Of a stretch of DNA of 64,000 bases, positions 23,890 to 33,298 are shown piece after piece (within the stretch, counting starts at the first letter, position 1; each line of letters begins with the position of its first letter). The notes beneath the pieces were generated by a model, which ran no database searches, was not told the origin of the DNA, and saw nothing but the letters and a program-made list of their open reading frames with translations. Source of the stretch: Candidatus Zixiibacteriota bacterium (lineage in GTDB: Bacteria; Zixibacteria; MSB-5A5; GN15; JACZUZ01); the NCBI GenBank assembly GCA_024280835.1, contig JAJRPJ010000008.1:209730-273729 (forward strand), written 5' to 3'. The position numbers and the translations under genes were made by a program.

Positions 23890-23955
23890 TTGATAGTCAA
23901 ACAACAAAGTTTTGTGCGTAAGAAACACTCTCTTCACCTCTCTCAGAGCAATAGT

Positions 23956-25722
23956 TCACACTTGAGTGGCGCTATTGAGCCCATTGCGTGAACGCGTTAG
24001 TAGAACTACAATCACGACAATACTCATCAGAGATATAAGTAATCCCCAATAGAAGTACGGAGTTCGGTAGCGCAATAGGATTGTTGATTCGCCTGCTGGG
24101 AAAGTTACTGCTAGCAAGTCCTGTTCGGCGCGTAGAGCGCTGGACTTCGGCTCTATTATTTCCCAACCTGAGTCGTAGCCCATACCCAAGATTATTTCTC
24201 CAGCGCTATCTGCGCTTAGATTGTATTTGATTTCTGAGCCACGGTATGAGCGGTTGATGATTTCGGCAGAGCCGCTTAGAACATATTCTGGCAGGACACT
24301 TCCCTCAGCTGTCACTAAGCCTCGTCCCTCTTCATATGCCGAAAGCCAAGGCGCAAGTATCACTCCCTGATTATTTAGAACTGCCTGGTAGACAGTATCT
24401 GGTTTGCCAACTGTTTGTTTGAAATCCTCCTGCCATGTTCCTTTGATTTGATTGCGAACGAATGGTTGACTTAGCGATTGTACCGCAATCCAAGCATTGA
24501 CTGTGATTATCGAAGCTAACAATAATGTCGGCGCTAGTCTTAGCGCAGTTGGTAAGGTTGTCCTTGACTTGAACGTCGCGACAATTCGCTCACGGAACGA
24601 ATCAAATCCGAATCCTGCCAGAAGCCCTAGAGTCAACACTACAAATTGGAATGAACGCCCAGGGGCGCGGCTACTAGAGAACCCTGGCAAGTGTGACATT
24701 AAACGCCACGGCGACCATTCGGCAAAACCACCGAGACCATGCAGAAAAAAGAACAACGCCAACGCCAGCCAAATCCATGAACGTGAAAAGTTCCGCAGGC
24801 CATACCAAGCGCTTAGCGCTAGCGCGGGCAGGAAAATAAAGGCGCCGTACTCATGCCAACCACCAGCAAGACCGAGTTCGCGGTGACTATAGAGACCTTG
24901 GTCAAAACTGAAGAACGCTGCCGAGAGCGCTTGTAGCGGAACAATGTCCAGTGGTTCTCCCGCCCAGAAATTGCTTTGGAGGTGGATAAACATCGGGAGG
25001 AACTTTATGGCCGCAATTCCCAATCCTAGCGCCCAGATGAGTGTCATACGATAGAGCGGCGTAATCGTTTTGTCACGCAGAGAAAACAGCAAAGCAACTG
25101 CGCCGATGAACGTTGAAGTATACAAGAACGGCGCAGCGGCTCCATTGCCGAGAATCATCAGGGCCAACGTGAGAGCGCCATAGATGACATAGCGTACATT
25201 TGTGAATGACTTAAGCCAACAATATCCGACCCAAGGCAAGAAGCAAAATTGCGTGAAAGGAATATGTCCTTCGGAAAAATGTAAAGCGAAGAAAGCCGAG
25301 CCAAAATAAATTGAGGCAAACAAATAGCCAGCGTTTTCGGACATACCTAGCGCGCGAGCAAAACGCACACTCCCCCAAAACCCTAGGAAATAACAGATCA
25401 TCACTTGCAGTTTCAAACCGACAACCGCGCCGAAGGTCAACGTTAGCGCGAAGAACGGTGAGAAGGTTGCAACTTCGGGGTGGTGAAATAAAATATTGCC
25501 GCCACCGATATATGGATTCCAAAACGGGAATTGTCCGAATTTCAAGACCATGACTCTTGAGACTTCAGTCATGGCGGTGAACAACTCCCAGTCATGCACG
25601 CCAAGCTTTGAACCGCTCAGCAAGAACGCCAGCGAATAGATTAGCGCCGCTTGGGCGCATATTAGCGCTTCGCGTTTGTAATTAGCCTTGCTCGGATCAG
25701 GAATTGAGTGACTTCCAACCAT
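23956..25722 (-). CDS. Large polytopic membrane protein, YfhO/GT-C-like
   Basis: The protein is 588 residues with a dozen or so hydrophobic segments and a small soluble C-terminal beta domain (about 440-560) before a last membrane helix. The arrangement (an early membrane-facing HDWE motif, FPFWNPYIGGG and HHPEVATFSP, then many helices and a periplasmic C-terminal part) resembles the YfhO-like and GT-C glycosyltransferase proteins that use lipid-linked sugars. No activity can be assigned. Its start overlaps the upstream membrane-protein gene by 26 bases, so the two are translated together. Confidence 0.65.
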   Translation of the reverse strand: MVGSHSIPDPSKANYKREALICAQAALIYSLAFLLSGSKLGVHDWELFTAMTEVSRVMVLKFGQFPFWNPYIGGGNILFHHPEVATFSPFFALTLTFGAVVGLKLQVMICYFLGFWGSVRFARALGMSENAGYLFASIYFGSAFFALHFSEGHIPFTQFCFLPWVGYCWLKSFTNVRYVIYGALTLALMILGNGAAAPFLYTSTFIGAVALLFSLRDKTITPLYRMTLIWALGLGIAAIKFLPMFIHLQSNFWAGEPLDIVPLQALSAAFFSFDQGLYSHRELGLAGGWHEYGAFIFLPALALSAWYGLRNFSRSWIWLALALFFFLHGLGGFAEWSPWRLMSHLPGFSSSRAPGRSFQFVVLTLGLLAGFGFDSFRERIVATFKSRTTLPTALRLAPTLLLASIITVNAWIAVQSLSQPFVRNQIKGTWQEDFKQTVGKPDTVYQAVLNNQGVILAPWLSAYEEGRGLVTAEGSVLPEYVLSGSAEIINRSYRGSEIKYNLSADSAGEIILGMGYDSGWEIIEPKSSALRAEQDLLAVTFPAGESTILLRYRTPYFYWGLLISLMSIVVIVVLLTRSRNGLNSATQV

Positions 25723-26701
25723 TGGCGCTCGCTTTTTTCATTAACAGTAACGCTCCAACTAAAACAAGCGGAGCGAACTCACCGAATATGCGGGTCTCGT
25801 TGATATTTCCAATCAACATCATCGCTACAAAGAATGGCCCAAGGATTACTAATGCGCCTCTGATGAAATCAGCATCGATTTTCTTGCGCCACCAAAAGAC
25901 TGGCGCCCAGAGAAAGCCAAAACTCGAAAGCAAAACCAAAACACGCAATGGTGAGAACAGAAACTCAAGATTTGAATCCAGATGTGTTCTATCACCAGCG
26001 ACTCCGTAGATTTCGAACATACTGCCAGGGTTGTCAGCATAGATGTGTGACAGCCAATACTTTATTGCGATCCAGAGAATAAATTGTGCGGCTATATGTA
26101 GCCAAATCGTTTTTGGAGTGACGCGCTTCCAGCTAACGAGTAAGTAGAGTAGTGTCACAAAGCAGGTTGTTTCGCGGTTGAATGTTGCCAAAACAAATAG
26201 TGGATAATACCAGCGCCAATTGCTGCGACTCATTAACGCCAATAGCAATGTGAAGAACATCACCGCTGGCAAATCTGACGGAATAAAGATTGCTATCTCT
26301 TGAGGCAGAAGATAATTCCAAGGGAGGATGAGCAAGATAGCGCCAGCGAAAATATCTCGCGCTTTGCCTTTGAAATATGGAGCCAGTAAATAACGCAGTG
26401 ACAATACAACGCCGATGACTGCTAACGCTTCTATTGATTGATATAGAACCCCTATTGAAACTCCAGTTAGGTCATGCAGCTTTCCAACTGAGTAAGGAAC
26501 AAGGATGCGGTATTGAAACGGACGATAGGCGGAGCCATCGATGAGCGCTTGCATGCTCGCCAAAGGAAAATCGCGATTGAAAATAAATCGTAGTGACGAA
26601 AAATATATTGCGCCTGCGCCAACGGTTAGCCAGTAGCCCACTAGCCAATAGGGCGCGCTACCATTAGAATCTTGACTACCTGTCTGCGATGGGCGTGACA
26701 T
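25697..26701 (-). CDS. Polytopic membrane protein with RPFQYR and NRET motifs
   Basis: The product is 334 residues with about nine hydrophobic segments. Short polar motifs lie between them: YRPFQYRILVP (about 58-68), NRETTCF (about 172-178) and NETRIFGEFAPL (about 300-311). These recur in an uncharacterised family of bacterial membrane proteins that I cannot name. The charged motifs at loop positions are compatible with a GT-C-type or polymer-related enzyme. It is the first gene of a pair with the YfhO-like protein and overlaps it by 26 bases. Confidence 0.6.
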   Translation of the reverse strand: MSRPSQTGSQDSNGSAPYWLVGYWLTVGAGAIYFSSLRFIFNRDFPLASMQALIDGSAYRPFQYRILVPYSVGKLHDLTGVSIGVLYQSIEALAVIGVVLSLRYLLAPYFKGKARDIFAGAILLILPWNYLLPQEIAIFIPSDLPAVMFFTLLLALMSRSNWRWYYPLFVLATFNRETTCFVTLLYLLVSWKRVTPKTIWLHIAAQFILWIAIKYWLSHIYADNPGSMFEIYGVAGDRTHLDSNLEFLFSPLRVLVLLSSFGFLWAPVFWWRKKIDADFIRGALVILGPFFVAMMLIGNINETRIFGEFAPLVLVGALLLMKKASANGWKSLNS

Positions 26702-26761
26702 CTGAGTCTGTGTTCGCTTTTTTGTTTTGGTTCTAGCTGTACTTTGCTGCGACGTGAGTCT

Positions 26762-27400
26762 TTAGGCTGTTGTGACGCTCATCAGTTCAGCTAGTTTTTC
26801 TTTGAGACCACTGGCTGAGGTGAAAAGGACTGCGCTAAGACCAGCTTTTTTTGCGGCATCGACATTGGATTGTTTATCATCGACAAAGATTATCTCACTA
26901 GCAAGTCTACCAGAGCGCTCGATAGCCGTTTCGAAGATTCCAGACTCTGGTTTGACGAAACCAGTATTGAAAGAATTGCAACTAGTTTTGAAAAACTTGA
27001 AGTAATCAAACTCTGTGCGCACATGATCAAGATGCCAAACATTTGTGTTGGACATCAACCACAGTTCGTTTTCGGCAGCTAGTTCTTCTACTAACATGCC
27101 CATCTCTGGCCGGGCTTCAAAGATATGCTGATACATCTGCCGAAACTTGGCGGCGAACTTTTCTGTCGGCTCAACGTCCATGATTTGGCAGCAACGATCG
27201 TAGAATTCACTGGCGACAATCTGTCCGCGATCAAATTGCATCCCCGGAGAATCCTCATCGGAGAACAGGCTGGCGCTCAATTCCGCTCCAGAGATTTTGC
27301 AAAGCGCATCTAGTCGTTCGGTGCGTAGATCAGAGCGCCAAGTCACCAAAGTGTTGGCGATATCAAACAGTATCAATTTCCCTTTGTTTGAATCAGACAT
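26762..27400 (-). CDS. HAD-superfamily hydrolase
   Basis: The protein is 212 residues and cytosolic. It has the HAD-IA order of motifs: nucleophile FDIANTL (about 12-18), LMSNTN (about 114-119), the lysine of GFVKPESGIF (about 146), and FVDDKQSNVDAAKKAG (about 171-186). The second Asp of the classical DxD is Ala here, as in the FDxGN group, where the general acid is less strict. An AAGGAG ribosome-binding site precedes the ATG. Substrate is unknown. Confidence 0.85.
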   Translation of the reverse strand: MSDSNKGKLILFDIANTLVTWRSDLRTERLDALCKISGAELSASLFSDEDSPGMQFDRGQIVASEFYDRCCQIMDVEPTEKFAAKFRQMYQHIFEARPEMGMLVEELAAENELWLMSNTNVWHLDHVRTEFDYFKFFKTSCNSFNTGFVKPESGIFETAIERSGRLASEIIFVDDKQSNVDAAKKAGLSAVLFTSASGLKEKLAELMSVTTA

Positions 27401-27441
27401 TGAAAATAATACTCCTTGAACTGCAGCGGTTTGTTAAATTG

Positions 27442-27483
27442 TTAGCAGTCATTGCGAAGAGCTTCCCTCGCAATGACTGCTAA
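27442..27483. repeat. Perfect 16-bp inverted repeat
   Basis: TTAGCAGTCATTGCGA (27442-27457) and its exact complement (27468-27483) are separated by 10 bases. It lies between the CDGSH gene and the HAD gene, both on the minus strand. No T-run follows on either side. The GTCATTGCGA core resembles a dispersed repeat that I recall from other bacterial genomes. Confidence 0.85.
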
Positions 27484-27505
27484 TATTGATTTCAGACAAA
27501 TACTT

Positions 27506-27709
27506 CTAAACAGGGTCACTACTGAAATTGCAACCCTTATGGGCGCCGTCACAATACGGTTTTTTTTGTGACGCTCCGCAACGACAGAGTGCGAACTTTT
27601 CGCGGACTTCCATCGGTTCGCCGTCAGGGCCAATCATTTCGACTGGACCTTCGACAAGAATCGAACCGTCTTTGCGTAGTGTCAATTTTACTTTTGCGCT
27701 GTCTGTCAT
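27506..27709 (-). CDS. CDGSH iron-sulfur domain protein
   Basis: The product is 67 residues, soluble, and a single CDGSH domain. The cluster-binding signature C-x-C-x2-S-x3-P-x-C-D-G-(A)-H is complete (CRCGASQKKPYCDGAH, about 42-57). It provides three Cys and one His for a redox-active, labile 2Fe-2S cluster. The N-terminal half is a small beta segment. Bacterial members are thought to act in redox or iron-sulfur transfer. No partner is evident. It is downstream of the ornithine aminotransferase gene only in the sense of sharing the strand, 53 bases after its stop codon. Confidence 0.93.
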   Translation of the reverse strand: MTDSAKVKLTLRKDGSILVEGPVEMIGPDGEPMEVREKFALCRCGASQKKPYCDGAHKGCNFSSDPV

Positions 27710-27762
27710 GTGCTGAAGCTCCCTTTTCTATTTGTGCTTAGATATTGCTTTGGACAAAAACT

Positions 27763-29073
27763 TTAGCAAAGCACTTTTTCCATGCGTTCACAAATATAAT
27801 CAATTTCAGCGTCACCAATTGTCAGTGGCGGAGAAATTCTGATTGTGTGGCCATGACTATCATTGGCCATCATGTCCATTTCCAGCAGTTGGTGACAATA
27901 CTTCATAGCGTCACCGTCATTGACTTCGACACCAATAAATAGTCCGCGACCACGTACTTCTTTGATCTTGCTGGATTTTTTGGCAATTTCTTCGAGACGG
28001 GCTTTGAGCTTGGCTCCCATTTCTGCAGAGCGCTCAGAGAGACGGTCGGCTACATGGTTATCCAAAGCAGCGATTCCAGCGGCGCAAGCCAGCGGATTGC
28101 CACCGTAAGTCGAACCATCTTTGCCAGGTGTGAAAACCATGTCCATCAGTTTTGAGTTTGTCACCAAAGCTGACAGTGGTGTTAGGCCGCCCGAAAGAGC
28201 TTTGCCGAGAATGACTGCGTCTGGAATGACATTCTCATGCTGGAAACAAAAGTCTTTACCCGTGCGGCCCAGACCAACTTGAATCTCATCAAAGATGAGC
28301 ATCAGGTTATTCTCATCAGCAAGTGTCCGTAGGCCTGCGAGAAAATCTGGTGGCGGGACATTCATGCCGCCTTCGCCTTGCATCGGCTCAACAAGAATTC
28401 CGCAAGTGTTTTCATTGACCAACGCTTTGGTAGCCTCAAGATCGCCATAGGGCGCCGAAGGAAAACCAGGAGTCATCGGGCCGAAACCTTCGCGATATTT
28501 CTCCGACGAGCTGAACGAAATCACTGAAATTGTGCGGCCGTGGAAATTATTATCAAAGACAATAATCTCTTGTTTGCCATCTTCAATTCCGCGCTCTTTC
28601 CAGCCATAATAACGCGCAAGTTTCAATGCGGTCTCTACAGACTCCACACCACCGTTTTTCGGCAGAGATTTGTTGCCATTGGCGCCAAAACGAGGGCCAA
28701 GCTGTGGCAAGAAAGTTGAGAGTTTCTTGAGGAAAATCGACAGAGCCGAAGTGTAGACAACATTTGAAATCACTGAACCACGTTTTTCAGTCAGAGAATC
28801 CACCACACCTTGAACAATCTTAGGATTGTGGTGACCTGCATTCGCTGAGCTATAAGCCGCGAGGCAATCAAGGATTTTGCGTCCATCGGCTGTGTAGAGA
28901 TAGCAACCCTCGGTTTTGCGAACCACTGTTGCCAGACGCTCATAGTGATGCGCGGCATACTGATGGTCATCATCGATGACTTGCTTGTCAGATGAGCTAA
29001 AGAATTCATTATCAGGAAACATGTTTTTGACTTCCGCTCCGTCAGTCTTGGTAGTTGTTGTTGGATTTGTCAT
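27763..29073 (-). CDS. rocD: Ornithine aminotransferase (class III)
   Basis: The protein is 436 residues and a PLP enzyme that converts ornithine plus 2-oxoglutarate to glutamate semialdehyde plus glutamate. It shows the ornithine-aminotransferase N-terminal block (LYTADGRKILDCLAAYSSANAGHHNPKI), NNFHGRT, VEPMQGEGGM, the cofactor aspartate in IFDEIQVGLGRTG, and the PLP lysine in LGKALSGG. The last ~100 residues are typical for class III. The ATG at 29073 gives a slightly long N-terminus. Its upstream spacer is unusually rich in degenerate 15-bp repeats. Confidence 0.88.
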   Translation of the reverse strand: MTNPTTTTKTDGAEVKNMFPDNEFFSSSDKQVIDDDHQYAAHHYERLATVVRKTEGCYLYTADGRKILDCLAAYSSANAGHHNPKIVQGVVDSLTEKRGSVISNVVYTSALSIFLKKLSTFLPQLGPRFGANGNKSLPKNGGVESVETALKLARYYGWKERGIEDGKQEIIVFDNNFHGRTISVISFSSSEKYREGFGPMTPGFPSAPYGDLEATKALVNENTCGILVEPMQGEGGMNVPPPDFLAGLRTLADENNLMLIFDEIQVGLGRTGKDFCFQHENVIPDAVILGKALSGGLTPLSALVTNSKLMDMVFTPGKDGSTYGGNPLACAAGIAALDNHVADRLSERSAEMGAKLKARLEEIAKKSSKIKEVRGRGLFIGVEVNDGDAMKYCHQLLEMDMMANDSHGHTIRISPPLTIGDAEIDYICERMEKVLC

Positions 29074-29125
29074 GCTATTATTCTTTCAAAATTAAGTTCG
29101 TAGATATTTTGCTTAATACAGCTTG

Positions 29126-29244
29126 TTTAAAAACACTTTGTTTAGAATCACTTTGTTTGAAGCCATCTTGTTTGAAGCCATTGGATTCAAAACTATTAAA
29201 TTTGAAACCATAGTATTCAAAATGATTGATTCAAAAGTAATTTT
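29126..29244. repeat. Degenerate 15-bp tandem repeats
   Basis: Eight consecutive units (seven of 15 bases, one of 14) follow the pattern TTTGAA-CCAT-TTG, running from TTTAAAAACACTTTG to TTCAAAAGTAATTTT. They lie about 50-170 bases upstream of the ornithine aminotransferase start. Confidence 0.8.
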
Positions 29245-29295
29245 CAGGACTTAGGCTTTAGTAAGCCTACTCCCAAATATTAGAAAAGCTGGACA

Positions 29296-29445
29296 TTAGA
29301 CGAATGAGCTGCGTTCCCAGCTCATCCAGAGATGTTGCTTGTGAACCCCGCCGGTCCAGTTGTTTGAGACACAGAAAGCGCTGGCTTGGGTCTCATCGAG
29401 ATGGATTTTATCGAATTCTCTGATTTTGATAATCATTTTCTTCAT
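29296..29445 (-). CDS. Possible small protein (49 aa)
   Basis: The frame runs from ATG to TAA and encodes a basic N-terminus (MKKMIIKIREFDKIHLDE) and a Trp-rich C-terminus (NWTGGVHKQHLWMSWERSS). The composition looks protein-like, but no Shine-Dalgarno sequence is visible and I recognise no family. The 3' end lies in a GAGCTG hairpin. It may be a chance frame in an RNA leader. Confidence 0.3.
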   Translation of the reverse strand: MKKMIIKIREFDKIHLDETQASAFCVSNNWTGGVHKQHLWMSWERSSFV

Positions 29446-29814
29446 AAACAACGAAATTTAGGTAAAGAAACGGGCTGGGAACGATTTACGAGGGCTTCTT
29501 GCCCTCTAAGGCGCCAACAAATCGACCGCTAATCTGTTACAAGATTTTGAAACCAGCGGCTTACTCCTTCCGTAACAAACAGAAGAAGAGACCAGCCGAT
29601 TTCAGAGACTCAATATAAAGAATACAAACGGCTTGTAAAGCGCCTTATCTGGCTCTAACTGGCCAGAAAAACAGACGTTATTGGGTTTATTCGCATTTTG
29701 GGGGGCTACGAGAAAGCCGAATTAGGCCTATTCATTGACCCAGAGGCGTTATTATCTGTAGTGTTTCCGCATAGCATATCTAGCAAACGAGTTGCACTAG
29801 TACTGACAGTAGTC

Positions 29815-31200
29815 TTACATTTGTCTTCGAGAAAGAATTGTCACCCCGATGAAGAAGGCGGTAACTCCGATTGTCACTAGGATTCCGACTGGTAGGAGCA
29901 TTTCCTGATATGACAGGCCCCGCCAGATAGCCCCTTCAAGCGCTGTGATTCCCCATCGGACAGGGCTTAGCGCTCCGATTTCAACCATCCACGACGGCAT
30001 GGCTATCAAAGGAATCATTCCTCCGCCAACCATCGAGAAGACCAGCATGATTCCCCAACCAGCGCCAGATACTGCGCGTTCGGTTTTGCCCATCAATGAA
30101 ATGACCATCATGATTCCCACAAAACAAATCGCGCAGGCTACAATAGCCAAAGCGAGCTTGAGGGGATCATCAATGCGAACATCGAAGACAACGTATCCTA
30201 TAGCCATCAGAATAGCGCAAACGCTAATGGCTGCAATAAAACAGGCCAGTCCTTTCCCACCGATTATTTGAGTGTAACTCAGTGGCGCCAAACGCAAACG
30301 AACTAGTGTTCCATGTGTCTTCTCAGTGACAATCGATAGCGCGAAAGCAGTCACACAACCCAGTAGACCCCAAATCAAGGCCTGCGGAAAAGTTATTTCA
30401 AAGGCTGAATGGGGTCGCTCACGGTCATCAACGACAGCATGGATATTGAATTCGGGACCTTGGAACGGCCCGCTATCAGCCAAACCATTTGCTGCTGTTG
30501 CTGTACTGGAATCAGGATTAGCGCTGTCTGTGACACTATCATTGTCTGAGAAACTATGACTGTCTGCAACTTGCTCTTTGATTGAGTCCATTTTCCCGTA
30601 GAAAGATTCTAAACTGCTAAGCAACTCTTGCAGGTTGTCACGTTGGGAGGCGTCGATACCTGACTTTGAGACATTGAGGGTGTCGAGCGTCTCGGAGCTT
30701 GTTCGGAACATATCCATTGCCGAAGCTGGATCACTGAATTGACCCATGACTAGTGAGAAATGTGTTTGTGTCAGCAGTCCTTGCAATACTGCGGCCTCAG
30801 CTTTACGTGAGGGATCAATACCAACTTCAAATCTAGGTATCCCACCAGGATAAAGAGATAAACCGCTTTGGGCTGCGGTGTCGGGCATCAGGGCTATATA
30901 CGCGCTACGTCTGCCAACTCGCACACTTTGACGCGCATCGACCATATTAGTGTCCGTGACGCTAAGCGCGTTAGATTCACTCAATAGTTTTCTATACTCG
31001 ATCGCATATTGACTTCCAGAAGTTTCATCAACAAAGGCTAGCCGCATTTTCCCGCGACCGCCACTTCCGCCCATACCACCCATCACAGAGCCAAAGAACA
31101 GCGCCATGATCAATGGAAAGGCCAGTAACCAGAATAAGCCTGCACGATCACGAACCAAAAGGCTTAGATCTTTTGCCGCCATGTGCCAAATTTCGCGCAT
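29815..31200 (-). CDS. ABC-2 type exporter permease
   Basis: The protein is 461 residues. There is one membrane helix near the N-terminus (about 17-38), then a long periplasmic domain (about 50-270) with a Ser/Asp-rich low-complexity stretch around 215-240. Five or six membrane helices follow to the C-terminus, ending in RRQM. This is the ABC2_membrane_3 layout used by drug, sodium or polymer exporters. It pairs with the ATPase gene upstream, whose stop codon overlaps this ATG (TAATG), so the two are translationally coupled. Substrate is unknown. Confidence 0.85.
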   Translation of the reverse strand: MREIWHMAAKDLSLLVRDRAGLFWLLAFPLIMALFFGSVMGGMGGSGGRGKMRLAFVDETSGSQYAIEYRKLLSESNALSVTDTNMVDARQSVRVGRRSAYIALMPDTAAQSGLSLYPGGIPRFEVGIDPSRKAEAAVLQGLLTQTHFSLVMGQFSDPASAMDMFRTSSETLDTLNVSKSGIDASQRDNLQELLSSLESFYGKMDSIKEQVADSHSFSDNDSVTDSANPDSSTATAANGLADSGPFQGPEFNIHAVVDDRERPHSAFEITFPQALIWGLLGCVTAFALSIVTEKTHGTLVRLRLAPLSYTQIIGGKGLACFIAAISVCAILMAIGYVVFDVRIDDPLKLALAIVACAICFVGIMMVISLMGKTERAVSGAGWGIMLVFSMVGGGMIPLIAMPSWMVEIGALSPVRWGITALEGAIWRGLSYQEMLLPVGILVTIGVTAFFIGVTILSRRQM

Positions 31201-32090
31201 TAGTCTCTCAGTTTCGTTCCTGTGATATTTAGAAACACTGTTTCAAGATTCGGACGTTCGACATTCAAGCTTCGAAATGTCACACCACTATCGGTTAGCT
31301 TGGCAATCAACTCCATGGGCTTTGGTGTCTTGGCGTGGAGAGTATGTCCATCTATTGTGACATCACTTGAAAGCGCCAAATTCGGCTGCTCTTCAAACTC
31401 TGCTGTGACAATTGATGGACCGCCGTGCCGCTCAATTAGCTCTTCGACTGTGCCAATATCTTTGATTTGGCCGTTATCCATGATTGCCACACGATCACAT
31501 AGACGCTGCGCCTCTTCCATATAGTGAGTTGTGTAGAGAATTGTGCACCCCGATTTCTTCAATTCCTCTATGCGTTCAAAAATCAGATTGCGTGATTGAG
31601 GGTCGACTCCGACCATTGGTTCGTCCAATGCCAGAAACGGTGGGTCGTGCACCATCGCACAGGCAAGGTTCAATCTTCTTTTCATGCCACCTGAATAGGT
31701 GTTGATCCTATCGTCTTTGCGATCAACAAGAGCCGCTAAATCGAGAGCATACTCGACTCGCTCTTTTAGTTTGGCGCCTGAGAGTCCGTAGAGTTTAGCG
31801 AAAAACTCTAGATTCTCCTGAGCGGTGAACTCATCGTAGAGAGCCAATGATTGCGGCGCGGCGCCAATGTTCAATCGATACTCTCGCAAGCTAGAATCAT
31901 TGACATCCGCTAATGAAACAGCGCCAGAGTCAGGTTCAAGCAAGCCAACTATCATATTGATAGTTGTGCTCTTGCCGACACCATTGGGGCCGAGCAAACC
32001 GAATGTCTCCCCTCGCTTGATGGAGAATGAGAGTCCTCTGACGGCCTGAATTTCACCGAATGATTTCTTTAGTTCTGTAACAGTCAGCAT
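31200..32090 (-). CDS. ABC transporter ATP-binding protein
   Basis: The product is 296 residues. It has Walker A GPNGVGKST (about 35-43), a Q-loop near AAPQSLALY, the signature YSGGMKRRL (about 133-141), Walker B FLALDEPMVGVDP and the switch histidine in TTHYMEEA. The last ~80 residues form a regulatory tail like that of DrrA/NatA-type exporters. The ATG at 32090 is at the conserved N-terminus; a TTG four codons earlier is less likely. It energises the ABC-2 permease encoded directly downstream. Confidence 0.93.
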   Translation of the reverse strand: MLTVTELKKSFGEIQAVRGLSFSIKRGETFGLLGPNGVGKSTTINMIVGLLEPDSGAVSLADVNDSSLREYRLNIGAAPQSLALYDEFTAQENLEFFAKLYGLSGAKLKERVEYALDLAALVDRKDDRINTYSGGMKRRLNLACAMVHDPPFLALDEPMVGVDPQSRNLIFERIEELKKSGCTILYTTHYMEEAQRLCDRVAIMDNGQIKDIGTVEELIERHGGPSIVTAEFEEQPNLALSSDVTIDGHTLHAKTPKPMELIAKLTDSGVTFRSLNVERPNLETVFLNITGTKLRD

Positions 32091-32186
32091 AGCTATCGAC
32101 AATATTAGTTCTTGGAGGTATTTAGCGCCACTTAATAACTAACTTCAATACGTTATAAGTTCTCTAAGGTTGCCAACTTAGTTCAA

Positions 32187-33269
32187 TTATTTTCGTCCGA
32201 AAAAGCTCATTACAACACCCACCCCAAAGAAGAACACATTGACTCCCCAAGCCGCAACATTGGGGGGAATTTCTCCATGCGCCCCAAGAGATTTTATGAC
32301 TTTGTACGAAACAAAGTATAACAGAATAAATCCAGCGGCCCCCGCCAAAGACCCAGCCATGCCGCTCTGACGACGACGTGAAGCCAAAGGAATGCAAAGA
32401 ACCATTACAACAAAGGATGTGAATGGAAATGAGACTTTTGTCTTCAACTCGATTGTTTCGGCAAGATGAGGTCCACCTGTGCGTTTCATCAGGTTGATAT
32501 AGTATGTGAGCTCTTCATAGCTCATATCTTCGGGAGAACCGAGCCGGCGCTCCAAATCCTCTGGTTTGTCGGTAATCAACGGCGCAGGGAGTGAATCAAA
32601 AACTGTGAAAGTCTCAACTGAATCAATAGAGCTGCGTGTCGAGCCGTCGTAGAACATCCAGCCCCCTCTATTGAAACGCATCTCACGAGCAGTGATGAAC
32701 TTTCCCATTGAATTACCTGCCGAGCGTTGATAGAGTTTGATGCCTTTTCCTGTGCGGTCAGGGACACTGTACAAATCAATCACATAGTAGACAGAGTCAG
32801 AAACTTGGCGATATAAATTGCGGCGATTGATAACTGAGCTTTTGGAGCGTTGATTGATAGTGAACTCTTTGAGTTCGACCATGCGACGATTCGCAGGTGG
32901 AAAGATGAATTCGTTGTAACAAAAATGCGCCGCTCCGATAAATAGCGCTACTATCAATAACGGCAGTGAAAACCTAAAGACAGAAATTCCGCCAGCTTTA
33001 ATGGCACGGATTTCATTATTACTAGCCATCGAACCAACAGCAAACAAACCTGCTAGAAAAACAAAAATCGGCAAGAATGATTTTACTGCCCAACCAGAAT
33101 AATAGAGATAGTAGAGCGCTATGTCTTGGGCTGGAACATTATGATCCACAAAATCTCGAAGCTTCTCTATTAGATTGATAGCGACAACCAGAACTATCAC
33201 CGCTAGAGTAACCACTAAGAGAGCTCGAAAAAACTGCCCCAAGATATATCTGTCGAGAGTTTTCAGCAT
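32187..33269 (-). CDS. lptG: LPS export permease LptG-like (YjgP/YjgQ family)
   Basis: The protein is 360 residues with the LptF/LptG layout: helices at about 13-35, 57-79 and 97-118, a periplasmic beta-jellyroll of ~140 residues, then three C-terminal helices. It starts LKTLDRYILGQFFRALL, as in the family. In the inner membrane the LptB2FG complex pulls lipopolysaccharide out and passes it to LptC. It pairs with the second permease gene 29 bases upstream. Which is LptF and which LptG is assigned from length and order only. Confidence 0.88.
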   Translation of the reverse strand: MLKTLDRYILGQFFRALLVVTLAVIVLVVAINLIEKLRDFVDHNVPAQDIALYYLYYSGWAVKSFLPIFVFLAGLFAVGSMASNNEIRAIKAGGISVFRFSLPLLIVALFIGAAHFCYNEFIFPPANRRMVELKEFTINQRSKSSVINRRNLYRQVSDSVYYVIDLYSVPDRTGKGIKLYQRSAGNSMGKFITAREMRFNRGGWMFYDGSTRSSIDSVETFTVFDSLPAPLITDKPEDLERRLGSPEDMSYEELTYYINLMKRTGGPHLAETIELKTKVSFPFTSFVVMVLCIPLASRRRQSGMAGSLAGAAGFILLYFVSYKVIKSLGAHGEIPPNVAAWGVNVFFFGVGVVMSFFGRK

Positions 33270-33298
33270 AGACTATTTGTTCGCTCAATCAGTAACAT

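Larger units (their letters stand above)
29074..29814. other. Long spacer upstream of rocD with tandem repeats and hairpins
   Basis: It contains eight degenerate 15-base units (29126-29244), a hairpin TAGGCTT-TAGT-AAGCCTA (29252-29269), a GAGCTG/CAGCTC hairpin (about 29306-29324) and GAGGGC-TTCTT-GCCCTC (about 29489-29505). One 49-codon frame on the minus strand is listed separately. The remaining ~200 bases before the ABC permease gene look empty. Confidence 0.6.
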
